A DNA stretch of 64,000 nt, taken from the NCBI GenBank assembly GCA_018881555.1, contig JACAXG010000025.1, positions 5,215,899 to 5,279,898 on the forward strand. The letters run 5' to 3'. A model generated the notes under the pieces. It made no database searches and was not told the origin of the DNA. It was given only the letters and a program-made list of their open reading frames with translations. Positions 35,182 through 46,289 of this stretch are shown in pieces. How positions within the stretch are numbered: position 1 is the first letter of the stretch; each line of letters starts with the position of its first letter. This DNA is from Amblyornis subalaris (taxonomy: Eukaryota; Chordata; Aves; Passeriformes; Ptilonorhynchidae). Position numbers and translations under genes: made by a program.

Positions 35182-36003
35182 AATTACAGAATAGAATCAT
35201 AGACTCATTAAGGTTGAAAAAGACCTCCAAGAGCATCGAGTTCAACCTTTGGCTGAACACCACCATATCAAGTAAACCACAGCAGTAAGTGCCGCATCCA
35301 GGTATTTCTTCAGGCACAGTTCCAGGGATGGTGATCACCACTTTCCTGGGCAGCCCATTCCAATGCTTAACCACCCTGTCAGTAAAGAAATTCTTCCTGA
35401 TGTCCAAACTGAACTTTCCCTAGCACAACTTGAGGCCATTTTCTCTGGTCTTGTTACTAATTTCCTGGGAGAAGAGCCTGACCCACATCTGGCTACAACC
35501 CCCTTTCCAGTGAGTGANATCGTCTCCCCTGAATCTTCTTTTCTCCAGGCTAAAGAACCACAGCTGCCTCAGCTGCTCCTCATATGACTCATCTAGACCC
35601 TCCATCAGCCCTGTTGCCCTTCTCTGGCCACACTCCAGCACCTCCATGTCCTTCCTGAATTGAGGGCCCCAGAACTGGACACAGGATTCGAGGTGTGGCC
35701 TCACCAGTGCCAAGTACAAGGAGACAATCATTGCCCTGGTCCTGCTGGCTACATTAGTTCGGATGCCATTGGCCTTCTTGGCCACCTGGGCACACACTGG
35801 CCCGTGTTCAGCCGTTGTTGACCAGAACCCCCAGGCCCTTTTCCACTGGGCCGCTTCCCAGCCACTCCATCCCAAGCCTGGAGAGCTTCATGGGGGTTGT
35901 NGTGAGCCAAATGCAGGACCTGGCGCTTGGCCTTGTTGAACCTCATACAACTGGTCTCGGCCCTTTGATCCAGCCTGTCCAGCTGCACAGCCTTCCTACC
36001 CTA
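35182..36003 (-). mobile_element. CR1 LINE, 5'-truncated, with broken ORF2 C-terminus
   Basis: Minus-strand translation gives pieces of the avian CR1 ORF2 C-terminal region in order: M-R-F-N-K-A-K with V-L-H-L (near 35950-35890), Q-V-A-K-K-A-N-G-I (near 35780), V-A-S-R-T-R with A-L-V-R-P-H-L-E and C-V-Q-F-W (near 35760-35660), R-R-A-T-G-L and F-S-L-E-K-R-R (near 35620-35530), N-G-L-K-L (near 35425), then in another frame D-I-R-K-N-F-F-T-D-R-V-V-K-H-W-N. Frame changes and at least one stop show that it is dead. The 3' end (low coordinate) carries the CR1-type tail: GTTGAAAAAGACCTCCAAGAGCATC reads on the plus strand beside an AGAATAGAATCATAG motif. The copy is truncated at its 5' end, as most CR1 insertions are. 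It lies in intron 1 in the sense direction of the host gene. Confidence 0.93.
35420..35988 (-). pseudogene. CR1 ORF2 (reverse transcriptase C-terminal region) remnant
   Basis: This is the protein-derived part of the CR1 copy. Two minus-strand open frames, 35749-35988 and 35420-35875, overlap in different frames and together cover the region after the reverse-transcriptase core, up to the conserved K-R-R and N-G-L-K-L motifs. A third frame continues below 35407. The frameshifts and an internal deletion between the N-G-I and V-A-S-R-T-R motifs rule out a functional product. The upstream endonuclease and catalytic reverse-transcriptase motifs are absent because of 5' truncation. Confidence 0.85.
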
Positions 36004-36886
36004 AACGGTACCCGCTCAAACTGATGAGTTTTTCATACAGATGGACATTTATTCTATTCCCCACACCTTGAGTCACCTTCAAATTCCACGCTGTGGAAGC
36101 ACTGNTGCAACCTTCAGTGGAGCATCTCAACACCAACTGCTTATCACCATCACACCTGTGGCCATGGACACTTGAGATCAGACCTGTAACCACTGCCTTT
36201 NTAGAGGTACACAGTGTTAGTAGGGGTGTTTTCATTTATTCAGAAATGAATGAAAACCGGGAAGTTAAGGAAGAGTCAGTCTTTCCAAGCCAGTTCTTGT
36301 CTCCTCCTGCTTCCCCAGCACAGTACTATGGTTCACATAACTCTCAGTTTCTTTGAAGTCATAGAGTTTGCCCCCACCTTGAAGCAAGACCCAGGAGTAT
36401 CTGCATCAGTGTGATGCCCCATTCCCATTCTCTCTCTTTTTAAGCCAACCATTTACTTCAGAAGAGCAATGAGGCTGGACAACATCCATCATGGGAAACT
36501 CAATCAGGCCTCAGCTTTCACCTTCCCAAACAAGATTTTTCTGCTCTGGTTCCTGTGGACCTCTATGGAAAAGGGCTCATTTGGACAGGCAGACCTTGCA
36601 AAGACTTTCAGACAATGCCATAACTTTGTCTGGTAAGGTTATATTGTGCACATCTAAATTTAGAGCTGCTATCTGTAAGCAAACAACAGAGGCAGATTGG
36701 GGAATTTCACAGGCATGCCCAGGTAACAATGCACAGCAATTTAAAAGCCGTCAATAACCAAGAGGTTGTCCCCTGAATTTTCAAATCAATCATGATAAAA
36801 TGNATTCAATTTTTATTTTCCCTTTGAATCTTCGGTGAACTCATGGATAAAACTGATTAAAGGGGAAAAGAATACACAGCATGGGA

Positions 36887-36937
36887 TTCACTAAATGTGT
36901 TCTGTTTGGGGGGTTCACTGAATGTTTTCGGTTTGGA
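36887..36937. repeat. Imperfect 27-bp-period tandem duplication
   Basis: TTCACTAAATGTGTTCTGTT (36887) and TTCACTGAATGTTTTCGGTT (36914) are adjacent copies, each followed by TGG, that differ at three positions. This is a small diverged minisatellite-like duplication. Confidence 0.75.
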
Positions 36938-38024
36938 AGACAGTCTCTTCAAATTGCNTAACATGCAGGATGGCACACTGAAAACCAATTATAACTGAGA
37001 ATTTCAGTGCATCCCATAAGGCTGAGAGAATGTTCAATTTGCAGGCTGTGAGCAGGGATTAACAGAGATGAAGGCAGCAGTAAGTGCCCATGTACCATTG
37101 CATTTAAATGTAATGTCATTTCAAGGGATGATAAGTAATCATTTCATGTCTCAATAACCTCCAACAAAAATGCCTTATTTAGCCCTGAAACACCAATTTT
37201 TAAGACTCTTCTTTGCAAGTTAATGGTTTAGATAAGGGACAGGATTGAAAAAAGTTCAAAATTCCCATTCTAAAGCAAGGTGAATGCAGCTTTGATGTCA
37301 GTTTAAAGATGAAAATTTTCTTCCAGGCATTTCTTAGGGCAGTGTTCTCTCTTCATCAGTCACAGTGGCATTTTTAGAGCCACAGGAGAAAAGAAACATA
37401 CAGAACTCTTAGATCTAACATGATAGTGCACAAGCAAGACAGCTAATACACAAACTTTTCTAACTAACCATGATTATTTTGAAAATCAGTACTTGAGACT
37501 ATATTGATGCCACAGTCTTTGTTACAAGCCTACGCAACTTAGGCTCTGATCCCNTGCTCCGAACAAGACTCATTGAGCTATGTGACCACAGTCCTCAGCC
37601 TTTAGACCACTGTAGTTCTGGCCCACGACTTAGACCCACTTCAGCATCTCTGCCATTGTATTTTCCTTTAAGTAGAAGGTATTTCCTAACCCTCTGTGAA
37701 ACTTCCATCGCCTCCTGACAGCAATAGCTTTGCAGCAAGTAAGTGTGAGAGCAGTGCAACCCCTTGATGGTACAGAGGGCAAGCTGAGGAGTGTGGATGA
37801 AAACACAGAGCTACTCACAAGGGTGACCAGTGTAGAAACAGTATCCTCATCCAGTACTGATGATGTTTTAGAGAACAGAGACCCCCAAAAAGATCCATTA
37901 AAATGGTTAATATTGATATTATCTATTATTAATAGACTCAGCTTACCTGTTCATTTTCCAACACTGACGATGATTTTCAATCTAGTATCCAGAAAAATCT
38001 GTGTGAAACCTGGAGTGCCTTTGA

Positions 38025-38080
38025 CAATCCCAAAGAATGAGATACAAAAATGAGATCAATCCCAAAGAATTGATACAAAA
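38025..38080. repeat. Imperfect 32-bp-period direct repeat
   Basis: CAATCCCAAAGAATGAGATA at 38025 recurs as CAATCCCAAAGAATTGATAC at 38057; both copies then run into ATACAAAA. The second copy lacks one base inside the unit, so the duplication has begun to diverge. Confidence 0.8.
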
Positions 38081-39728
38081 GTATCTGCTAATTATCATGA
38101 TAATTTGAACCCATCTAGTGTGTTCTGCATTATTTTCAGAGACAGATAGAAAGTAACTCCTGGATTTAACACAGAACACTGGAGGTGGAGGAGAATACTC
38201 TCATGACCTATGTGAATACAGAGCAATAGAAGAAGAGGGGGAAAGGATGTAACCAGAACAAGTAGGACTGTCCACACAAACGTTATGCAAAACTTGTTCT
38301 GCAGCAAGTCCACATACGTTAATTACAGAATTAATAAATAACAGATACAAAATACACTAAGGATTGCAGTGCAGTATTTCTGTCACATGGGATTAAACAA
38401 AACCAGGAGTTCTTCATTTTAAAAAAACACAGTGAAAATTCAAGCAACTAAAAAACCGAAAAGGGGAAATTCAACAAGGTGGCAGTTTTGATTCAAAGTA
38501 TCGATTCATGCATCAGTTTAGACGCCAGCAGAACTTTAGCAGTCAGCTACCTTTTATTTTGTCTAAAGAAGCCATTTTGCATCCAACACGGAAAAAGGTT
38601 CACTTTCTATCTTTCCTTGTGAGGAATTTTGCATACAAAACATAAAAAAGTCTCAATTACAGAAAAAATAAGAAAAAACCAAACCAACTAAACTCCTGTT
38701 TTTCACTGTCCCCTGTCACAAACAGTATACAAACCTGAGCCATCTTTGCAAAGTTACCATAACAAGCATTTCTAGATGCAGTTTTCAGATGTGGAACAAT
38801 TAGGGTAATAATTTGATAACTTGATTTTCAGATATGGCAAACAGACAACTCCTCCATGCTCTCTAATTGCACGTCATTTTGTTTAGACAGATCCAACTCC
38901 TTCAATACTGAATGACTAGCTCAAATGCTTTCACATATAATTATGGCTCAATCCAGACATGCTTCCTTAAAAACAAAGAAACTGTATATATTAGGGTAAT
39001 AATCTTTTAAACAACAGAGGAAAGCTCAGCTGTGTATTTTCTTACTCACTTTAAATCAAATTCAGATCCTGCTTGGATTTCTGCTGGTTCACATCCCATT
39101 TTAATACACAAACTCCCACAGGTTTTATCTCTTCAACAAAGCAATTAATAAAGCATGGCTCAAGCCATTAAAGGTTTGTTTTATGCCCCTCTCAATCCCT
39201 TGAAATAAACAGAAATTGATGTTTATTTTGAGCCTTTTGAAATCTGAATAATTTCTGCAAAGTCCTGCAGCCCTGAAACTAAAATCTAATTACCTGCAAG
39301 TGTTTGCAGATATAAGTATACATTCAAACTCACTCTTCTATGTGGCAAGCTTTTTCAAGATCAAAGAGTTACCTCTAGCCTTGAGGCTCCTTATTTGAAA
39401 ATGCAGGTTAACATTTAATGGTGTCACATTCCAAAGCCCTGCACATTGCTTTGAAAACATATCCCTCAGTGGTGGAAACAGCTTTCCCTGCTACTAGCAT
39501 TAATCAAAGGGACCAGGAACCGCTTTCAGAAGATCCATGGCCAATGCCCCCAACACAAGGAATGCAAAGCCTGGTTATCTCACAAGCAGTTATTTGCAGC
39601 ATCCTAACCCAGTATATCAGCCCAATGAAAAGCTGAAAGAGGTCTTCCCCTTCAATTTTGCCCTGGAGGAGTCAACAAACAGATCCTGCTACTTTTCTTG
39701 CCACTGAACAGAATCACTTATGAAACTC

Positions 39729-39846
39729 AGAACCAAAGAATGGCTAAGGTTGGGAGAAACCCAGGGAGATCATTTTGTCCAGTCCCCCTGCTCACACAGA
39801 GTTCCCTACAGCAGCTTGCCCAGGACCATATTCAGACTCATGTTTG
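39729..39846 (-). mobile_element. CR1 3' tail fragment
   Basis: About 118 bp on the plus strand reads as the reverse complement of a CR1 3' untranslated end: AGAATGGCTAAGGTTGGGAG, then GAGATCAT with GTCCAGTCCCCCTGCTCA, then CAGCTTGCCCAGGACCATATTCAGACTCATG. These blocks match the typical bird CR1 tail (rule of blocks recalled from memory: GGTTGG..GACC, GATCATCT..TCCAACCCCC, GCAGGTTGCCCAGGACC). No ORF2 segment is retained. It belongs to a different CR1 subfamily from the copy at 35182, judging from the different tail wording. Confidence 0.75.
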
Positions 39847-41574
39847 CATTAGCAAGGCTCTTCCCTAATCCTTAGAGGCAGCAAAACAAGCTTTGAGTTT
39901 GTAGGTTTATTAAATCTATCCTATCACACAACAAAACATGGCATTCAGGAATAACAGAGCTCTTGTGGTGTCCTGATGGGCTGTGGCCTGGAGAAACTCT
40001 ATGAAAAGCTGCCTTCTGTCTCCTGCTAAGCTGAATGGAACCAGGTGAGCTCTGGATAAATTAACTTTCCAGGACACAAAAAAAACTTTAATATGATAAT
40101 AATATCTCAAAATTTGTGTTTATAGTATAATGCAGAGCATTAATGAGATGATTATATGAAATTTGTCATGCTTCTGAGGAAGGGTTAAGGCAGGCTGACC
40201 ATTTTATTCTCTTAATCTGTATTATTCCTATTTGTTTTCTATTTTCTTGAAATAGAAATCGGTTCCAAACCAATATGCTATGTAGTGCTTATATTTAGAT
40301 GATTATTTGGGTAGGTTTGTTCACTGGAAAGACACACATAAAATGTGGAAAAATTCAGGGATAACATTAAATAACGGAGTGGGAGGGAAAAGGCTTAATT
40401 TGTTTTTAACCTCAGGATGTTTCAAAATTGTGCAAAGAAGGAAAACAAACATGTCAGAAAGTTAATTCTAAGGCATATTCTCTGGTACACTTATTATTAA
40501 CTGTATGAATCCTGGGTTACCCAAACGATGCTGAGGTAGAACCATGTTATTAGAGACCACATAAGACATCCCACTGACTTCTGCCACTGTTCAAATGGCT
40601 CCTTTCACCTACATAGGTAATAAAGGGAATGATGAGGGAAATTGTAAAAGCCCCTCCCAACAAACCCATGAAGCTCCAGAATGACCTGAGCAGTCTCTGT
40701 CAAACACTCATCCCTGGAAGGTTAAGTGGATTTTGATGAAGCCATCAGCTGCAGCTGCAAAGAGTTTGAGCCAATGCCAAATGAGGTCAAAGGGATTTTT
40801 TTTCCCCTCCATTAGCTTCAATGGGCTCTGAATAAAACCCAGTGGGCTCCTGTGTGCCTACTAATTGTTAAGGGAATTAGAATTCCAGTAAATCATTCCA
40901 ACTATGGTCACTTGAAACCAAAATGACAAAAGGAAATTACATGATCCCCTGCATATCTCTGTGTGAACAACAAAATTCATGTTAAAACCGTGATAATGTT
41001 GCAGAATTTAGGAATACCACCTCAGGCGATGCAAAACAACACCTACTACACCAGATTAATTCCTGTCCCCTTGAATTCCAGAGCAATAATGCCTCATAAA
41101 TTCAAGTGACTATTTATGCACCCACATCAAACCCCCTAAACAGCCTCTCTCACTCTCAAAGATAACCTACTTTTAACAAAAATTTTGAAAGTTCACATCT
41201 ATTGGTATAAAGAGAGCCTGATTCAAAGGCCATGAGACTACATATAATGAATAAAAAGTATCAAGCAAGAAACTTTTGTACAGATATATATTTAGTATCT
41301 TATTACATATAATATATTATACAATATGTTATTTTTTAAATAAAGTTAGGTCAATTTGTTAATCAAATTCACAACACAGCAACACACAAGCTGTTGCCAT
41401 TCGAATTTCACACTGAACCATTCTTTAAACATTGGAGACCAACATGATGCTACGTAGCCCTTATTTAGCTGTTGACTGGAGGATGCTTATAGCATCTTGT
41501 CCTTGCCCTGGCTAATGCCTAAACACGGTCAGAGTCAAGTTATTTCATTTCAGCGTCTTGTCTGCACCAGTGTT

Positions 41575-41700
41575 TCCAGAACAAGCCCCCATCCGCGTGA
41601 CATCCCCGGACACGCTCTGCAGCCGCTGCCCGAGCAGGGCTGCGCACAGCAACGGCCGTGGGCTGCACACAGGAAATCCAGCCAGGACTGGTGAAATGAA
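41575..41700. other. GC/CpG-rich patch in intron 1
   Basis: This roughly 125-bp island in AT-rich intron holds about eight CpGs (for example CCGCGTGACATCCCCGGACA, CAGCCGCTGCCCGAGCAGGG and CAACGGCCGTGGG). Open frames of 60-80 codons occur on both strands because stops are rare in GC-rich DNA. I tested it as a possible exon 1 of the host gene: no minus-strand reading gives a signal peptide that stops one base into a codon at a GT donor. It could be a small regulatory CpG cluster. Confidence 0.4.
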
Positions 41701-44700
41701 GGGAAGCAAGTCCAAGCTTGTTTGCTATTCCAGTTGTATTCTGCAGTCCTAAGTGCAGTAGGGACCACACAGGGTAGCAAACGCAGGCAGCAAGGGAGCA
41801 CTTTGGAATGGTGCTTTATATAACATTAAGCACGGCTTCCCTTTCTCTGGCAGGGCGTGCTACTTTATCCCCATGCTGCAAAGATGGAAATGAGGCAGGA
41901 GACAAGGTCACAGAAATCCTTTCGGATAAGTGGGAACTGAACAGCCTTCCAGAGCCCCTCAACACTGAGGAGCTTTGCTCCCATTATTCTTTTTTTCTTG
42001 TTCTCACAGAACAACAAGTTGAAACTCAACAAATGCATGAAAATTGCCAGAATTGAGTCAGGGATAAGGATGGGGAAACTAAAGGAGAAAATTAAGAATA
42101 CAGGCATTAGGAGAGTTGAATAGGACAAATATAATGAAAACAGGACAAGCAAGAACAGTTAGAACCTTCCATTTTTAAAAAGAGCTCAGACCTGTTAATA
42201 TGGTGTTTGAATAAAGAAAAATGGAGTACTATGAGGATGGTAGAGTGGAAACTAATTTAGGTATGTGTCTGGAGCTTAGGTTGATTAGGTCATTCACAGC
42301 CTGAAGCTTTCTGGCCATAATAAAACCTATTCCAAACCATCCCTGCTGTGTCTCACTTCTGTTTATTTGACTAGTTCTGTTCAAGGTCCAGATTTGGCAG
42401 AGCTTCTGTTTCCCCCAATGTACATTTCATTTCCAACCATCTGCTAAAGACTCTGAGCCTCTTCTCTGAAATTTGAAAGACTTAATGACAATTAGCATGA
42501 AAATACTCTTTTTAATTTTATTAACAGATTGTAGAATCAAGAAAATTCACAGGGGAAAAATGTATTAAATAGCATTGCCTTTCCCCATCACTAGACCTGC
42601 CTACCAAGCGGTACGTACCAGGCACATATGGGCAGCTGCAAAGCACTTTGAATTCAGAGCTACAACAGTAATCCTGTAAGAATAATCACAACAGCCAACT
42701 TGTGCTATCATATAGCTTCACTGACTCCAATAAGACCTTGTAGAGATGCACTAAGCCATATGCAAGTCATTCAACAGAATCATGTTACTCGGTTTCAAGT
42801 CCCCTACCTCTGGCCCAATCCGCCAGCTCCCTGCCTCCTCCCCGAGTATCAAATTCAATAACTGTTAGAGGAAAGCATGTTCTTACACCACTGGTCTGAG
42901 AAGTTCAAGGGAATAAGACTTCATCTGGAAAGCTTCATCGCTGCAAGATACATGTACTATATGGGACACTTTCCAAATTTTGAATCATTTTTATCTTTGA
43001 AAAAAAACAAAGCCACTTAAGCTTCCATGTTTTAAGAGATCCATAAATTCATGACATTTCCATATGAGTCAAAGGCACTTGGCTTTCATTTCTTGGAAAC
43101 TGCATTTTTTTAAAATGCACACTGTCACTGCACAGACTCTCAGCTTCATAGTAATTCATGTCACTGGCAACCTTTAGAAACTTGACTTACACTGTTAATG
43201 TAGTAAAACAAGGAAGACATGTAATTATGCCCCGAAAATAAAATCTTTTGTAGGATTTAACAGCATCTCAGACATCAACTGAATTAGTTCCACCTGTCAT
43301 AAGTACAAGTGGTCCAATGGGCATTCTTGAGACGTACCTACTTGAGAGTATACGTACAACAACCTGTATTTCTTCCAAAGGAGAGATTCTCTCTTTTGGT
43401 ACACTATGAATCCAAAATATTTAATTTTCTTCCCAATTTAGGAGAGACATCAGGTCTTTCCCTCTGCAGGCTTTCCCAAGCTGCCTTTCGGCTGCAATGG
43501 AAAAGTACAGTTGCAGTTTATGGCCAGATGTATTTATGACTCAGACTCCGCTGTGTACTCCATATGCTCAAGCCACCGATTTTGCACAGGACCATCCAGA
43601 TCAGTGCAACTCAAGTCTGTTCTCAGAAAACAGTTTCTCCATAAAAATCATACAGACCAGGACTCCTCAGCTAGAGTTGGGGGAGAGGCAGCTTTTCAGA
43701 AAACTTGGGATACAAAAACGATCTAGAGTTTTTGGGGAGTTCCATTTATTTTCCATCCCTCCGAGTTACGTAATCTGGAAACTTTAATTTTCAATGGGCT
43801 GAGGATACAAGTCAGAACATGAGGTACCTGTGTTCAAACAAGGTACCTTTTTACTGAATTCTTACTGCAAGCACAGCTTAGTATTTTTGGAAGCACAGAG
43901 GGAGAAGGTTGGATTTTGGAGCTAATGGGAAAGCAATAGCTAATAAGTCAAGCCACTGCAGCATGAAAATATGACTGGTGCAAAATTAGCTTCTGCATTT
44001 CCATGCCAACCAGAGTGTGCTTACTCATTTATAATTAAGCTTTTCACACCTTATGTAGTTGAAATGGATTTCTGGCAACTTTTACTATCATAATACTTTG
44101 CTTAATAGCAGAGACCCCACTAAGAAAAACTGCCTTTTGATCACAAAAACAGGGACTAGGTCTCTGAGTCCTGCTTTCATATTTTATATTATTATTAAAC
44201 AAAGTGGAAAACAGTCTTGGTCTTAATTTCTTCTCTTAACCAAGTAGCATTGCATAGTTCAACAAATACCCCGTAAAAATATACGCAATTTGTACAGGAG
44301 GAAAAGTTTTGTAATTTTAGAATTGGTTTTATTTTTTAAAATAGTTCATTTCCAATATTGCAAACCAGTCATTCCTTCCCAATACATTCCACAATTTTTT
44401 AACATGCAATCTCAGTAACATTTATTTTAAACAAACTCAAATATTGTTACACTTTCGTATCAACTTGGCATGTGAAATAAGGTGTACCCATATCTCTCCA
44501 GAATTCAACAGACTGGGTATTGAGAAAGCCTCTGATCAACAACCAAGATGGAAAAGTGTTGCAGTAAACTAGGAGCATCCAACACTTGTTTGAACAAACT
44601 TCAATATATGTATCTGCATTCCTCTCTTGGGGGAAGAGACCTTAATATGTGCATAATTAAATCCCATGGATATTCTAGAAGGAATTTTCACTTGAATAGC

Positions 44701-46133
44701 ACATTTTAAACAAATATCTTCACTGAATTTTTTTTCCTAATTTCTCACTTGAAGACCTTACACTGGAAGTCTAAATTATTGTTTTCACACAGCTCTGTGA
44801 TGGACCCACCATTCACATGTTTGATGCAAGGGAAGGTTATTTTTCTCATTTCATCATCTGACTCAAACAAACTACAGACTGGAACCTATTTTCAGTTCAG
44901 ACCTGGAGCAACCTGGCATTCCAAAAGCAAAGTTTGATTTTTGAACATGACAAGTTGTGGGGGTTTTTTTGTGAAACTTACCAAGTGATATCATTTGCAT
45001 GGTTCTTACATCTTCTCCAGAACTGGACCATGTTTTACTTTTACTAATTTCTTATTAATTCTTATCTTTTATACTTGAAGGTGGTTGTTTCTGTCCTTGA
45101 TGGCTATTAACATGTATAGCAAACTGCCTTCACCCCTTTTTTGCATTAAACCACAGCTGCCACCAACCTCTGGAACCCAAGGGTCTTTCACACCCTGTTA
45201 CTCTGAAGCACTCTGTGGCCCAGCCACACCTCAGCACGCTCTCTGGTGAGAGACGACAGTCTGCAGAGCAGGTCTTACCCAATAGCTCCTTTCTCCCTTC
45301 TTCCCAAAGGATCTGGGAACAGCTGCTTTCACAGTGAAAGCTTATCAGACAAGCTGAAGATTCCCCAGGCCTGAAGAAAGTCCTACTGCTCCTTCTGGCT
45401 CATCCTTTCCCCGTTCCTCGGAAAGCAGCAGTGGAAGCACCCTGCGTGGTGCAGTACAGCAAAGTACCTTTGCTGCCCACCTTTGCTGCCACCAGGATGG
45501 AGAAGCCCATGACATAACCCCTTCCAGGAGCTCCAGCTGTGCCTTTACAATGAGACCCTGCAGTGCAGAGAGACCTCTCTCCATGACAACGTGCTCCGAG
45601 CCAGTGCCTCTACTCTCTCGCTCCTTCGTTTTTGCTAACTTGCTAAAAATGGAACCATCACATAACATTCAAAGTAAGTTTGCCTTTAGGCTATTTCTTC
45701 ATGATTTTGGAGGTGATTTCATCATCCAAAGGAAGAGAATCACAAGTCGTGTTTGCTGAACTAGATTCACCAAAGTCTGTCACTGATTTTTTCCATCAAG
45801 GCATTTCACTACAGGCTTCATTTCATTACCAACTCAAACAGACACCAAGCCCAAGTCCCAGAGGGTTCATTTAAACTTGAGATTATTCACAACCGGCTAT
45901 TAATTGTGGGTAGCATGGAAAGAAACTCCTACAAAGGGATCTTTACACAATCTTGCTCTGGATCTAGGTCTATAAATTTCCGAGGATTGAAGGGACTGTT
46001 ACCTTGTTTAACCTCCAGCATAACTCAGGCTCTACAATTCTGCATAGCTAGCTATTCTTACACCAAACACAACAGACTGTTATTGTATAAACTACTGGAA
46101 AACTTATTTGAGGTTTGAGTTGGGGATTTTTCT

Positions 46134-46289
46134 GTTGGTTTTTTTTTTTTTGCCTGCTTGCTTTTTTTAAAATGAGTATAGGTGAGGGGTTTTTAAGAGA
46201 TGAGCAAATTACAAAAAAAAATACAAGAAAGAATTTATAGTATTTTTTTTTAAAATGCATGAGGAACTACTTTTTTTTTTTTTTTTTTT
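46134..46289. repeat. T-rich and A-rich homopolymer zone
   Basis: Several runs occur close together: T-rich near 46140, A9 near 46212, T9 near 46242 and T19 at 46271-46289. The opposed A and T runs could fold back. No retroposon body is recognised next to them. Confidence 0.7.

Noticed and set aside
45345..45668. 107-codon minus-strand open frame
   Set aside because: No recognisable domain; moderately GC-rich intron makes stops sparse.
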